The notes below the pieces were generated by a model, which worked only from the letters and a program-made list of their open reading frames with translations, was not told the origin of the DNA and ran no database searches. A stretch of DNA of 64,000 bases from Mytilus californianus (Eukaryota; Mollusca; Bivalvia; Mytilida; Mytilidae). How positions within the stretch are numbered: position 1 is the first letter of the stretch; every line of letters starts with the position of its first letter. Below, piece after piece: positions 48,101-58,070 of this stretch. The stretch is from the NCBI RefSeq assembly GCF_021869535.1, contig NW_026262734.1:81096339-81160338 (forward strand). Reading direction: 5' to 3'. The position numbers were made by a program, and so were the translations under genes.

Positions 48101-49685
48101 CAGGCTCTTTAGAGCCTCTAGTTTTATATGGTGTCCAATGGACGCATATTCTTGTTTATTTACATAAGGACAGTTCCTTTGATTACCAATGTATATGAAT
48201 ATATCATGTATATATATCTAAGTATACTTATTCTACGGTGCAAATGAAAATAACAATAATAAATGAAGTGTTAGTTATTGAGGCAATTTTTTTTTTTAGA
48301 AATCAGAGAAGAAAATAGACCATCCACAACAAGACACAATACAAAAACACAGACAAAGTGTAGTCAAAGGTAAAATCTATTTAATTTTTGTTTACAATAT
48401 GTAGCTAATATAGGAATTAACTGGCAATTTTTATACCATGCATAGTGGTTCAATATAACGGCTATTTTTTAAAAACGACTTTCGTTCACTGTTCTCTAAA
48501 TAAATAATGCTGTTAGTTTTTAAAGCTTTTTTATAGCTGACAATGCAGTCGAAGGCCTTACGATGACATATAGTTGTTAACCTCTATGTTATTTGATCTC
48601 TGGGGGAGAGTTGTCTCATTGGCAACCATACCACATTTTTTTCGACTTTATATTGACTCCAATAATTGACTTTTGTATAGATATGCGTCTTCTTTCCTGC
48701 GGTAAAATCTTTGCTAAAGTTAGGCAACACCATATACATGTATATATAAAACGTGATCTGAGCGGTTAAATAGGAAAATTATGCTTACTTTCAGACTAGT
48801 TTTATAATATTAACCTCCTTTGAATGGTATACAGATGGGATGTAACATTCTTTTGTTATGCAATTATAGATATTGTAGGATTCATACTGTTTAATCATGT
48901 ATTTTTTTCTTTTATAAATGTATCATAGATATCAATATAGATTGAAAAATAAATAACAATATTTTGAACCAAAATGCACCAAAACATAAATAAAATCAAA
49001 TCTGAATAAATTGACACAACAAATCATAGCAATGTACATAATACGTAACGGGCAACCGTGTATGTAGAAAACTTCTTAATGAACAATTTCGAATGAACAA
49101 CCCTTTAATCTTTCACCCTAATGTAGTATAAGGTCAGATAGGAAATTAGATAAATAGCACAAAACGCAATAGCTCTTTATGAAAACTGCACATTAAATAC
49201 CCTTAAATTTTGTAATTACTTACTTTCTCAGTTGCAAAATGGAATATCAAAGATAAAATCTAATTAACATGCAGAAGATATTGTAGGGTGTTTTTCTGTA
49301 TAATTGGACATTAGATTAACTTATTTCAGATCACAAATTTCATGGACTTTTTCGTTACTATGACGATTTATTAGATAACACAGTACTTGACAAGAAGGTT
49401 CTAGATAACCTGATTTCCAGATGTATTTTGATGATAGAGGACAGAGAAGAAATTATAAAACCAACCACACAGCGTGAACGTAACAAGATTTTACTTGATA
49501 TTTTGACTGAACGACCATATGATACCTTCTATTTGTTCAAGGATGTGTTAAAGGAATCTGAACCAAACAATAGATATGTTCAAAAGCTTGTCAGTAGAAT
49601 GCAGACTACTGAAAGCAGAGAAGAAGATACCTGTTGTCATTACGGGCATGAGATTTGTAAGTTGTTTCAACTAACATGTAGTTAA
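39196..49685 (+). CDS. NCD1-CARD domain protein, five coding exons
   Basis: Exons: 39196-39298 (ATG at 39199), 40405-40542, 44785-44969, 48300-48369 and 49330-49685. All have AG/GT borders and matching phases (1, 1, 0, 1), giving 282 residues. Residues 8-80 match the NAB conserved region 1 (NCD1): LLERQLHCVLKRASLLQYYE, FIKQGECDVLKL, EKVGMAKKSSHVRHFKNTLL, EWAKDPG. In NAB1/NAB2 this region binds EGR factors and oligomerises. A Ser/Lys-rich linker of about 80 residues follows. Residues 170-255 look like a CARD (LFRYYDDLLDNTVLDKKVLD, ISRCILMIEDREEIIKPTTQ, RNKILLDILTERPYDTFYLF). CARDs join apoptotic and innate-immune complexes by homotypic contact, so an adaptor role is inferred. The stop is at 49683-49685, but a GTAAGT at 49657 offers an alternative donor. 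Introns hold antisense LINE and RT debris. Confidence 0.82.
40745..40957 (-). repeat. Dispersed repeat family A, fragment in intron 2
   Basis: TTGGCGCCTATTAAAACG, CACCTGTCCTAAGTCAAG, CAGTGGTTGTCGTTTG, TTTTGGGGCCCTTTATAGC and GTTCGGTGTGAGC are the reverse of blocks in 43540-43740 and match 22330-22470. Confidence 0.8.
41275..41700 (+). repeat. Dispersed repeat family D, copy 2
   Basis: It matches 16290-16520 (AAATAAAGGCAACAGTAGTA, AAATCCGGGT, ACCGAGGGAAAC, TATAAGAGGACAACAACGG). It extends into CTGCCATATTCCTGACTTGG. The 122-codon open frame 41281-41649 lies wholly in the repeat. Confidence 0.75.
42493..42720 (-). pseudogene. RT fragment in intron 2, antisense
   Basis: The minus strand reads YTEEQVISTLEFLINNIIV and, after frame changes, VGITMGTNC and LLADMLLFSY. 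This resembles the MGTNCAPLLAD-type catalytic region of an RT family that I associate with mussel genomes; the fragments at 36830, 43267 and 52276 may be its 3' parts. Two frame disruptions and an internal stop are visible. Confidence 0.6.
43267..43412 (+). repeat. 3' tail of the same RT family
   Basis: CGAATTAGACTTATTACCGG, GACACATGTGGAGCAGGATC and GAGATTACCCCCAGTTTTT match, in opposite orientation, the noncoding tail at 52290-52430 that follows the RT fragment. Confidence 0.7.
43418..43757 (+). repeat. Dispersed repeat family A, copy in intron 2
   Basis: AGAAGATGTGGTATGAGTGCC, AATGAGACAGCTCTCCA, AAAGGGCCCCAAAATGAC, AACCACTGAACAACAGTC and CTCCTGACTTAGGACAGG are the family A blocks. The 79- and 123-codon frames on the two strands here are by-products. 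Confidence 0.85.
45920..47100 (-). pseudogene. L1-like LINE reverse transcriptase, antisense in intron 3
   Basis: On the minus strand: DDQGNDISDQSKILSEQHNF, then VKSPGNDGFAVDFFKFFWRY (the L1-type SPGxDGF entry to RT), ENTRLLYYLIHYLEYHN, FFNLERDC (RQGDPLSP region) and LLSQYVDDTYF, with the catalytic YVDD at 46259-46270. Further on, KCIHKCRKFVWDH-type sequence appears only on the opposite strand, so the 3' part is unclear. Multiple frameshifts and stops break it. It lies inside intron 3 of the NCD1-CARD gene, opposite to transcription, and should be spliced out. Confidence 0.75.
46603..46774. repeat. 86-bp tandem duplication inside the LINE
   Basis: 46603-46688 is repeated head to tail at 46689-46774 with only a few substitutions (CACCGTAAGCCTCACG against CATCGTGAGCCTCACG). 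This shifts the LINE frame again. Confidence 0.9.
47630..48135 (+). repeat. Mussel-type repeat with internal near-repeats, intron 3
   Basis: ATAGATAGATAGA-(A/C)-ACTT(A)AAT occurs near 47646 and 47814, each followed by ATCAGCAAG and later by a GAGTTATTGCCC/GAGTGATTACCC block. The end reads CATAGACCAAGGTTAGCGAC, CACAGGCTCTTTAGAGCCTC, including an AGGCTCTTTAGAGCCT hairpin. I recall this end from mussel sequences. Confidence 0.55.
48545..48650 (-). repeat. Dispersed repeat family A, fragment in intron 4
   Basis: GCAGTCGAAGGCCTTACG and GAGAGTTGTCTCATTGGC are the family A terminus in reverse. Confidence 0.7.
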
Positions 49686-50080
49686 GAAAGATGTCTAATG
49701 AGCCATCAACACTAACTTTTGATTTGTGTATACACACTCACACACATATTTACACACAAAAAATGCCTTAGTTAAATGTAAACATTTCCTTAATATCTAA
49801 TTTGATTTCAAGGAAGCAAACTAACTTGACAGGGATCAAGTGATGGAGAGTAATACGCCTTGCTTACTTTCAATTTCAAATGACTGTCAGCATAGGATAT
49901 TACAAATTAATTATTTGAAAAAATTAATAAACGATAAAATTATTTTACTGTTACCTTCATTAACACCGGTACCAATGCAAATTTGAATTAACTGAAAGTG
50001 ACAAACTGTCAACAGTAAAAGATAAATGTTAGCATGTTATTCAAAAGCGATCAACCTACTCGCGATATTCCTTCCATGAC

Positions 50081-50089
50081 GGACCTGGA
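50081..50089. repeat. Left target-site duplication of the foldback element
   Basis: GGACCTGGA abuts the element start; the identical 9-mer abuts the right end at 58062-58070. Confidence 0.85.
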
Positions 50090-51235
50090 AGTAGTGTCAA
50101 GCTATCCAGCAATTATCTTTAAAAAAAAAGCTATCCTGCAATTCGTCATCCTGCAAATGCGTTTGGAAAACTACTTCAGCGACAATTTTATTTTTTTCAA
50201 AATCATGGTTTTTGACTTTTTTTGTTGAAAGAAAGACTTATATAGAAAATCGAAGACTTGTATATCCAATTACCAAATTTCTAATTTAGTTTACATATTT
50301 CTATCTCATGTTTTCGGTTTTGAAACTAGCATTTACAAAAACAAATCCTGTTCACGATTCAAACATATATAGTATTATCTGTTAAATCCATTATTTGATT
50401 CGTATTTACGCCTATTTTACCTACATTTGCGATTTTTCAACTCACAATAACGACTAAAACATGTAGAATTTTGATGTAAAATTAATTTTCTCATGAAATA
50501 CCGACATTACAACTTCTAATAAAAACTTCATCACTCGCATTGGCGATTTTGTAACTCACATTTACAGTTTTTTAACCAGCAAATTTAAAAGAAAAATGGT
50601 GTTGACGATTTCAATAAATTGCGATACATTTAATCCAAGATATTATTCGTATTTACGCCTAATTATCCCATATTTGCGATTTTTCTACTCATATCAAGGA
50701 ATTCTATATTTAAATATACAATTCCTTGCTCATATTAACAGCTGAAAAATGTACAATTTCGGTTTAAATTCATTTTCACATGCAGTACCGACTATTTAAC
50801 TTCTCTATACAACTTCAGAACACATTTTTGCGATATTTTACTCATATTTTCGACTGAAAAATTTAAAATTCAATATTTGAATTCATCGCAACATTAAGAT
50901 AACGAAAATACATTTTGTTTTCTTTCAAATTCTTAGTTCACATTCGTGATTTAATCCATATTTAAGACTTAAAGGTATAAAACAGATGTTGAACACATCT
51001 TTACATCTATTGCCGGCAGTGAAATTTCTGCTTACTTCAAAACTCGTATTTGTGACCTTTTCAAAATTTGTTACAACATAACAACTCACAATACTGAGTC
51101 AAAAACTTGCAACTATGAAATTCATACTTCACCAGTAATTCTCATTTAAGGTGTCTTGAAAGCCATTTATCTATAATCAAGTATGACAGTATCTGTATTC
51201 TGGCACACAACAATTCTTATCAACCGAAAAAAATA
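50090..51235 (+). repeat. Left terminal inverted repeat
   Basis: 50090-50370 pairs with 57770-58061 and 51035-51230 pairs with about 57530-57730. About 660 bp between these parts is absent from the right arm. That extra part holds two diverged units of roughly 248 bp (TTCGTATTTACGCCTA at about 50399 and 50647) and a 34-bp palindrome at 50695-50728. Short subterminal motifs of the type ATCC(A/T)GCAATT recur near both ends. Confidence 0.8.
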
Positions 51236-52275
51236 ATCGAAACTTTCCAACCCATTGTCTCGGCATTTCTTTATGGCTATGGGTTATAGACTCTGCTTTA
51301 ATAAATCACTATTAGATAGTTCTACAACGGGATAGCAAAGAATTTCTGGGGTAAGTATTCTAAAAGGCCGAAAAATTCGGTCCGATACTTGGAAAAATGT
51401 CACATTCTAAAAAATACGCATTAGGGTTACCAAATTTCCAACCCATTGTCTTGGCAGTTCTTTATGGCTAGTGGGTTATAAACTCTACTTTTATTAATAG
51501 CTATTTGATAGTACAACAACGGAATAGAAAAGAATTTCTGGGGTAAGCATTCTTAAAGGCCGAAAAATTCAGTCCGAAACTTGGAAAAATGTCAAATTCT
51601 GAAAAATACGCTTTGGGGTCACCCACTTTCCAACCAATTATCGCGGTAGTTCTTAATGACTAGGGATTAGAGACTCTGCTTCAATGAATAGCTTTTAGAT
51701 AATACTACCACGGGATATTAAAGAAATTGTGGGGTAAGCATTCTAAAAGGATGAAAATTTAGTCCAAAACATGAAAAGAAGCCACATTCCATAAAATACG
51801 CATTTGGGTCCCCCAATGTCTAACCAATTGTCTTGTCAGTTCTTTATGGCTAGGGATTAGTGACTGCTTTAATTATAAGCTATTATATAATACTACATTG
51901 GGATGGTAAAGAATTTTTGGGGTAAGCATTCTTAAAGGCCGAAAATTTAGTCCGAAACATGAAAAGAAGCCAAATTCTATTAAATACGCATTTGGGTCAC
52001 CCACTGTCTAACCAATAGTCTTGCCAGTTCTTTATTGCTAGGGATTAGTGACTCTGCTTCAAATAATAGCTATTAGATAGTACAACATCGGGATAGTAAA
52101 GAATTTTCGGGGTAAGCATTCTTAAAGGCCGAAAATTGCGTCCGAAACATGGAAAAAAAGCAAAATTCTACAAGATACGCATTTGGGTCACCCACTGTCT
52201 TACCAATTGTCTTGTCATTACTTTATGACTAGGGATTAGTGACTCTGCTTTAATTAATAGCTACTAGACACAACA
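51236..52275 (+). repeat. Left satellite array, about six units of ~190 bp
   Basis: Units begin near 51243, 51433, 51626, 51816, 52008 and 52199 with (CTTTCCAACC/TGTCTAACC)-AATTGTCTTG and include GTTCTTTATGGCTAGGG, CGGGATAGTAAAGAATTT, GGGGTAAGCATTCTTAAAGG and CCGAAACATGGAAA. Orientation is opposite to the right array. Confidence 0.9.
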
Positions 52276-52862
52276 TAGAAAACTAAAGACTATAAGCAAC
52301 ACAATACCCACCAAAAACTGTTGGATAGTCTCAGGTGCTCCGGAAGGGTAAGCAAATCCTGCTCCACATGTGGCACCCGTCGAGTGCTTATGTTATTACA
52401 AATCCGGTAAAAAGTCTAATTCGGTAGGTCACATTCGTGAAAAGGGAATGGTATTGTAGTTACGACATAAGGAACATATCCGATATCATCTGTGAAACGG
52501 TTATTCCATAAAGGTCAACCAACTCGTGATGGCGTCCGTAAAATTTACGAAGGGATGGTTTCACTTTTTGGAACTCTTGGTTTAATAGCTTCTTTGTGAG
52601 CAGCAATCCTCTATCAAGGAAATCATGATAGGAAATGCAAGCCCGGGAATATCGTATCAATTGGGAGATATATACTCCGTATGCAGGCGCTGCTGGAATG
52701 TTGCTACATAGAAATGGAAAGTTCACAATTGGGAAGCTGAAACCATCTCTTTTGTCGTAAAGTTTTGTTTTCAACCGACCCTCATTGTCAATTTCTAGAT
52801 GTAAGTCAAGATATGAGGCAGACTGTATCTGTAGTATCCTTTATCTCTAGTTCGATGGGATA
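52276..52862 (-). pseudogene. RT fragment nested in the left satellite array
   Basis: The minus frame 52460-52774 reads KTKLYDKRDGFSFPIVNFPF, CSNIPAAPAYGVYISQLIRY, DFLDRGLLLTKKLLNQ and KFYGRHHELVDLYGITVSQM. This is the C-terminal region of an RT family that appears five times in this window. A noncoding tail follows (52280-52440, with CTCCACATGTGGCACCCGTC). Satellite sequence of the same orientation resumes on its right at about 52863, so it inserted into the array. Only about 0.6 kb remains, as expected of a 5'-truncated insertion. Confidence 0.75.
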
Positions 52863-53013
52863 GATTCTACATCGGGATAGTAAAGATATAAAATACGCAT
52901 TGGGGTCACCCACATTCCAATCAATTGTCGCTGTAGCTCTTTATGGCTAGGGATAAAGGAATCTCCTTCAATGAATATCTATTAATGATAGTACTACAAC
53001 GGGGTAGAATTTA
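52863..53013 (+). repeat. Last left-orientation satellite unit, up to the inversion point
   Basis: It contains CATCGGGATAGTAAAG, ATACGCATTGGGGTCACCC and CTCTTTATGGCTAGGG in left-array orientation. It stops in TAGAATTTAGC, and sequence from 53014 on is in right-array orientation. Confidence 0.85.
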
Positions 53014-56000
53014 GCTTTTTACCATGTTTCGGATGTTTTGGCCTTTAAGAAGCCTTACAACAGAAATTCTTTACTATCCCGATGTAGTACTATCTAATAG
53101 CTATTCATTGAAGCAGAGTCTCTAATCCCTAGCTATGAATAACTACCGAGACAATTGTTTGAAAGTATGTGACCCCAGTACGTATCTTATATAATTTGGC
53201 TTTTTTTTCCATGTTTCAGACGAAATTTTGGCCTTTAGAAGGCTAATCTAGACATCCTTTACCATCCCGTTGTAGTACTAACTTATACATGTAGTTCATC
53301 ATTAAAGCAGAGTCTTTAATCCCTAGCCATAAAGAACTACCGAGACAATTGTTTGGAAAGTATGTGGCCCCAGTGCCTATCTTATAGAATTTGGCTTTTT
53401 GACAATGTTTCGGACAAAATGTTCGGCCTTTAAGAAGGCTTACCCCAGAAATTCTTTACTATCCCGATGTAGTTCTATCTAATAGCTACATGTATTCATT
53501 GAAGGAGAGTCTCTAATTCCTAGCCATAAAGAACTCCCGAGACAATTGGTTGGAAACTGGGTGACCCCAGTACGTATTTTATAGAATTTGGCTTTTTTCC
53601 ATGTTTCGGACGAAATTTTCGGCCTTTAGGAAGGCTTATCCCAGAAATTCTTTACTATCCCGATGTAGTACTAACTTATAGCTATTCATTGAAGCAGAGT
53701 CCCTAATCCTTAGCCATAAAGAACTACCGAGACAATTGTTTGGATACTGGGTGACCCTATTTCGTATTTTATAGAATTTGGCTTTTTGCCGTGTTTCGGA
53801 CGAAATTTTTGGCCTTTAAGAAGGCTTCCCCCAGAAATTCTTTACTATCCCGATAAAGTATTTTCTAATAGCTATTTATTGAAGCAGAGTCTTTAATCCT
53901 TAGCCATAAAGAACTATCGAGACAATTGTTTGGAAAGTACGTGACCCAAGTGCGTATTTTATAGAATTTGGCTTTTTTTCCATGTTTCGGACGAAATTTT
54001 CGGCCTTTAAAAAGGCTTACCCTAGAAATTCTTTACTATCCTGATGTAGTGCTATCTGTTAGCTATTCATTAAAGCAGAGTCTTTAATCTGTAGCCATAA
54101 ATAACTACCGAGAAAATTGGTTGGAATATGGGTGACTCTGTTGCGTATTTTATAGAATTTGGCTTTTTGTCATGTTTCGGACGAAATTTTCGACCTTTAA
54201 AAAGGCTTACCCCAGAAATTCTTTAATATCCGATAAAGTACTATCTGATAGCTATTCATTGAAGCAGAGTCTTTAATTCCTAGCCATAAAGAACTACCGA
54301 GACAATTAGTTGGAAAGTGGGTGACCCCAGTGCGTATTTTATAGAATTTGACTTTTTGCCATGTTTCGGACGAAATTTTCAGCCTTTAATAAGGCTTATC
54401 CCAGACATTCTAAACCATCCCGATGTAGTACTATCTTATAGCTATTCATTGAAGCAGAGTATCTTCTCTAATCCCTATCCAGAAAGAACTACCGAGACAA
54501 TTGTTTTGAAAGTGGGTGACCCCAGTGCGTAATTTATAGAATTTGGCTTTTTTCCATGTTTCGGACGAAATTTTCGGCCTTTAAGAAGGCTTACCCCAGA
54601 AATTCTTTATCCTGATATCTGTGAAGAGTTTATTTACAATCCCGATGTAGTACTGTATCTAGTAGTTATTCATTAAATTAGAGTCTCTAATCTCGAGCCT
54701 TAAAGAACTACCGAGACAATTGATTGGAAAGTGGGCGACCCCAGTGCGTATTTTATAGAATTTGGCTTTTTTTCCATTATTCGGTCGAAATTTTCGCCCT
54801 TTAAGAAGGCTTACCTCAGAAATTCTTTACCATCCCGATGTAGTACTATCTTATAGCTATTCATTGAAGCAGAGTCTCTTCTCTAATCCCTATCCATAAA
54901 GAACTACCGAAACACTTGTTTTGAAAGTGGGTGACCCCAGTGCGTAATTTATAGAATTTGGCTTTTTTCCATGTTTCGGACGAAATTTTCGGCCTTTAAG
55001 AAGGCTTACCCCAGAAATTCTTTACTATCCCGATAAAATAATATCTGATAGCTATTCATTGAAGAAGAGTCTCTAATTCATAGCCATAAAGAACTACCGA
55101 GACAATTGTTTGGAAAGTATGCGACCCCAGTGCGTATTTTATAGAATTTGGCTTTCTTTCCATGTTTCGGACGTAATCTTCGGCCTTTTAGAAGATTTAC
55201 CCCAGAAATTCTTTACTATCTCGATGTACTACTATCTAATAGCTATTGATTGAAGCAGAGTCTCTAATCCCTTGCCATAAAAAACTACCGAGACAATTAG
55301 TTGGAAATTAAAGTGGGTGACCCCAGTGCGTATTTTATAGAATTTGGCTTTTTGCCATGTTTCGGACGAAATTTTTGGCCTTTAATAAGGCTTATCCCAG
55401 ACATTCTAAACTATCCCGATGTAGTACTATCTTATAGCTATTCATTGAAGCAGAGTCTCTTCTCAAATCTCTATCCATAAAGAACTACCGAGACAATTGG
55501 TAGGAAAGTGGGTGACCCCAGTGCGTATTTCATAGAATTTTGCTTTTTTCCATGTTTCGGACGAAATTTTCGACCTTTAAAAAGGCTTAACCCAGAAATT
55601 TTTTACCATCCCGATGTAGTACTATCTGATAGCTATTCATTGAAGCAGAGTCTCTTCTCTAATCCTTAGCCATAAAGAACTACCGAGACAATTGATTGGA
55701 AAGTGGGTGACCCCAGTGAGTATTAAATAGAATTTGGCTTTTTTTCCATGTTTCGGACGAAATTTTCGGCCTTTAAAAAGGCTTACCTCAGAAATACTTT
55801 ACTATCCCGATGTAGTACTATCTAATAGCTATTCATTGAAGTAGAGTCACTAATCCGTAGCCATTAAGAACTACCGAAACACTTGTTTTGAAAGTGGGTG
55901 ACCCCAGTGCGTAATTTATAGAATTTGGCTTTTTTCCATGTTTCGGACGAAATTTTCGGGCTTTAAGAAGGCTTACCCCAGAAATTCTTTATCCTGATAT

Positions 56001-57500
56001 CTATGAAGAGTCTATTTACAATCATGATGTAGTACTATCTAATAGCTATTCATTAAAGTAGAGTCTCTAATCTCGAGCCTTAAAGAACTACCGAGACAAT
56101 TGATTGGAAAGTGGGCGACCCCAGTGCGTATTTTATAGAATTTGGCTTTTTTTCCATTATTCGGTCGAAATTTTCGCCCTTTAAGAAGGCTTACATCAGA
56201 AATTCTTTACCATCCCGATGTAGTACTATCTAATAGCTATTCATTGAAGCAGAGTCTTGTCTCTAATCCCTAGCCATAAAGAACTACCGAGACAATAGGT
56301 AGGAAAGTGGGTGACCCCAGTGCGTATTTGATAGAATTTGGCTATTTTTCATGTTTCGGACGAAATTTTTGGCCTTTAAGAAGGCTTACCCAAGAAATTC
56401 TTTACTATCCCGATGTAGTACTATCTAATAGCTATTCCTTCAAGCAGGATCTCTAGTCCCTAGCTATAAAGAATTACCGAGACAATTGTTTGGAAGGTGG
56501 GTGACCCCAGTGAGTATTAAATAGAATTTGGCTTTTTTTCCATGTTTCGGACGAAATTTTCGGCCTTTAAAAAGGCTTACCTCAGATATTCTTTACTATC
56601 CCGATGTAGTACTATCTGATAGCTATTCATTGAAGCAGAATCTATAATCCCTAGCAATAAAGAACTACCGAGACAATTGGTGGGAAAGTGGGTGACCCCA
56701 GTACAATTTTATAGAATTTGGCTTTTCTTTCATGTTTCGGACGAAATTTTTTGCCTTTTAGAAGGCTAAACCCAGAAATTCTTTATCCTAATGTCTATGA
56801 TGAGTTTATTTACTATCCCGATGTAGTACTATCTAATAGCTATTCATTGAAGAAGAGGCTCTAATCCCTAGCCATAAAGAACTACCAAGACAATTGGTTG
56901 GAAAGTGGGTGACCCCAGTGCGTATTTTATTGATTTTGGCTTTTTTTCTATGTTTCGGACGATATTTTCAGCCTTAAAGAAGGCTAACCTCAGGAATTCT
57001 TTACTATCCCGATGTAGTACTATCTAATAGCTGTTCATTAATGCAGATTTTCTAATCCCTAGTAAAAAAAAAACTACCGAAAAATTGGTTGGAAAGTGGC
57101 TGACTGCAGTGCGTATTTTATAGAATTTGGCTTTTTTTTTCATTATTCGGACGAAATTTTCGCCCTTTAAGAAGGCTTACTCAAGAAATTCTATACTATC
57201 CCGATGTAGTACTATCTAATAGCTATTCATTGAAGCAGGGTCTCTAGTCCATTGCTATAAAGAAATACCGAGACAATTGTTTGGAAAGTATATGACCCCA
57301 GTGCGTATTTTATAGAATCTGGCTTATTTTCCATGTTTCGGGCGAAATTTTCGGCATTTAAGAAGGCTTACCCCAGATATTAATTACTATCCCAATGTAG
57401 TCCTATCTAATAGCTATGAATTGAAGCAGTCTCTTGTACCTAGCCATAAAGAACTGACGAGACAATTGGTTTAAAAGTGGGTGACCCCAATGCGTATTTT
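53014..57500 (-). repeat. Right satellite array, about 23 units of ~190 bp
   Basis: The ATCCCGATGTAGTAC block recurs about every 185-200 bp from 53077 to 57390 (some copies diverged). Each unit carries CATGTTTCGGACGAAATTTT, CGGCCTTTAAGAAGGCTTAC, CCAGAAATTCTTTACTATCC, AGCTATTCATTGAAGCAGAG, AAGAACTACCGAGACAATTG and GTGGGTGACCCCAGTGCGTA. Three units carry an extra ~45 bp (near 54608, 55990 and 56785). 54480-54850 and 55870-56220 are almost the same multi-unit block. Frames such as 54317-54532 are by-products. Confidence 0.92.
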
Positions 57501-58061
57501 ATAGAGTTTTTACATGTTTCGGAGGAAATTTGTCGTTCATAAGAATTTTTTAGCAGAATTCGGATACTATCATACTGTATCATAGATAAATAGTTTTTTA
57601 GACATCCTAAATGTGAATAACTGGTCAAGTATCAATTTCAAAGTTGCAAATTTTTGTTTTGACTTAATATTGTGAGTTGTTATGCCGTTAACAATTTTCA
57701 AAAGGTCACAACTATGAGTTTGATGTATTTAGTAAACAGTTTAAAATCGTGGGTTAAACATGCATACATACGAATCATATCTGGGACTTCACAAATAACT
57801 CTTTGTTTGAATCGTCATGATTTTTTTTAATTGTAAATGCTAGTTATAAAACCGTTATTTAAACTAGATATAGAAATTTTTAAACTAAAGTTAGAAATTT
57901 GTGAATGGGATAAAAATCTTTATATTTATTTTATTTTTTTCATACAAAAAAAGTCAAAAACAATGATTTTGAAAAAACTAAAAATTGTCACTCAAGTAGT
58001 TTTCCAAACGCAATTGCAAGATAATTGCAGGATGAGAATTGCTGGATAGGTCGACACTAGT
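57501..58061 (-). repeat. Right terminal inverted repeat
   Basis: Reverse complement of the left TIR without its 660-bp insert: TTGTGAGTTGTTATG (57670), TGTAAATGCTAGTTATAAAA (57832), AAAAAAAGTCAAAAACAATG (57946), AGTAGTTTTCCAAACGC (57996) and AATTGCTGGATAGGTC (58037) lead to the terminal GACACTAGT. Confidence 0.85.
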
Positions 58062-58070
58062 GGACCTGGA
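58062..58070. repeat. Right target-site duplication of the foldback element
   Basis: GGACCTGGA, identical to 50081-50089. Confidence 0.85.

Larger units (their letters stand above)
50090..58061. mobile_element. Foldback-type transposon, ~8 kb, satellite-filled inverted arms
   Basis: The left end reads AGTAGTGTCAAGCTATCCAG; the right end, reverse-complemented, reads ACTAGTGTCGACCTATCCAG. Both are flanked by the same 9-bp duplication. From each end a TIR continues inward through matching blocks (GCGTTTGGAAAACTACTT, TTTTGACTTTTTTTGT, ACTAGCATTTACAA, ATAACAACTCACAATA), then gives way to arrays of a ~190-bp satellite that face each other and meet near 53013. The left arm (about 2.9 kb, including a 0.6-kb nested RT fragment) is much shorter than the right (about 5 kb). 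No transposase is visible, so it is non-autonomous. Foldback (FB/Galileo) and Mutator-like elements such as Rehavkus combine long or repetitive TIRs with target duplications of 7-11 bp; the superfamily cannot be settled here. Confidence 0.85.

Noticed and set aside
54317-54532. 71-codon open frame
   Set aside because: It spans more than one satellite unit, begins and ends in the same repeat motif, and is broken in neighbouring units.
51236-57500. Regular repeats could be mistaken for a CRISPR array
   Set aside because: Units are ~190 bp, have no unique spacers, sit in inverted arms and occur in a eukaryotic genome.
50090-58061. Element ends containing TAGTG and CACTA suggested a CACTA (EnSpm) transposon
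   Set aside because: CACTA elements begin with CACTA and end with TAGTG; here the order is reversed and the duplication is 9 bp, not 2-3 bp.
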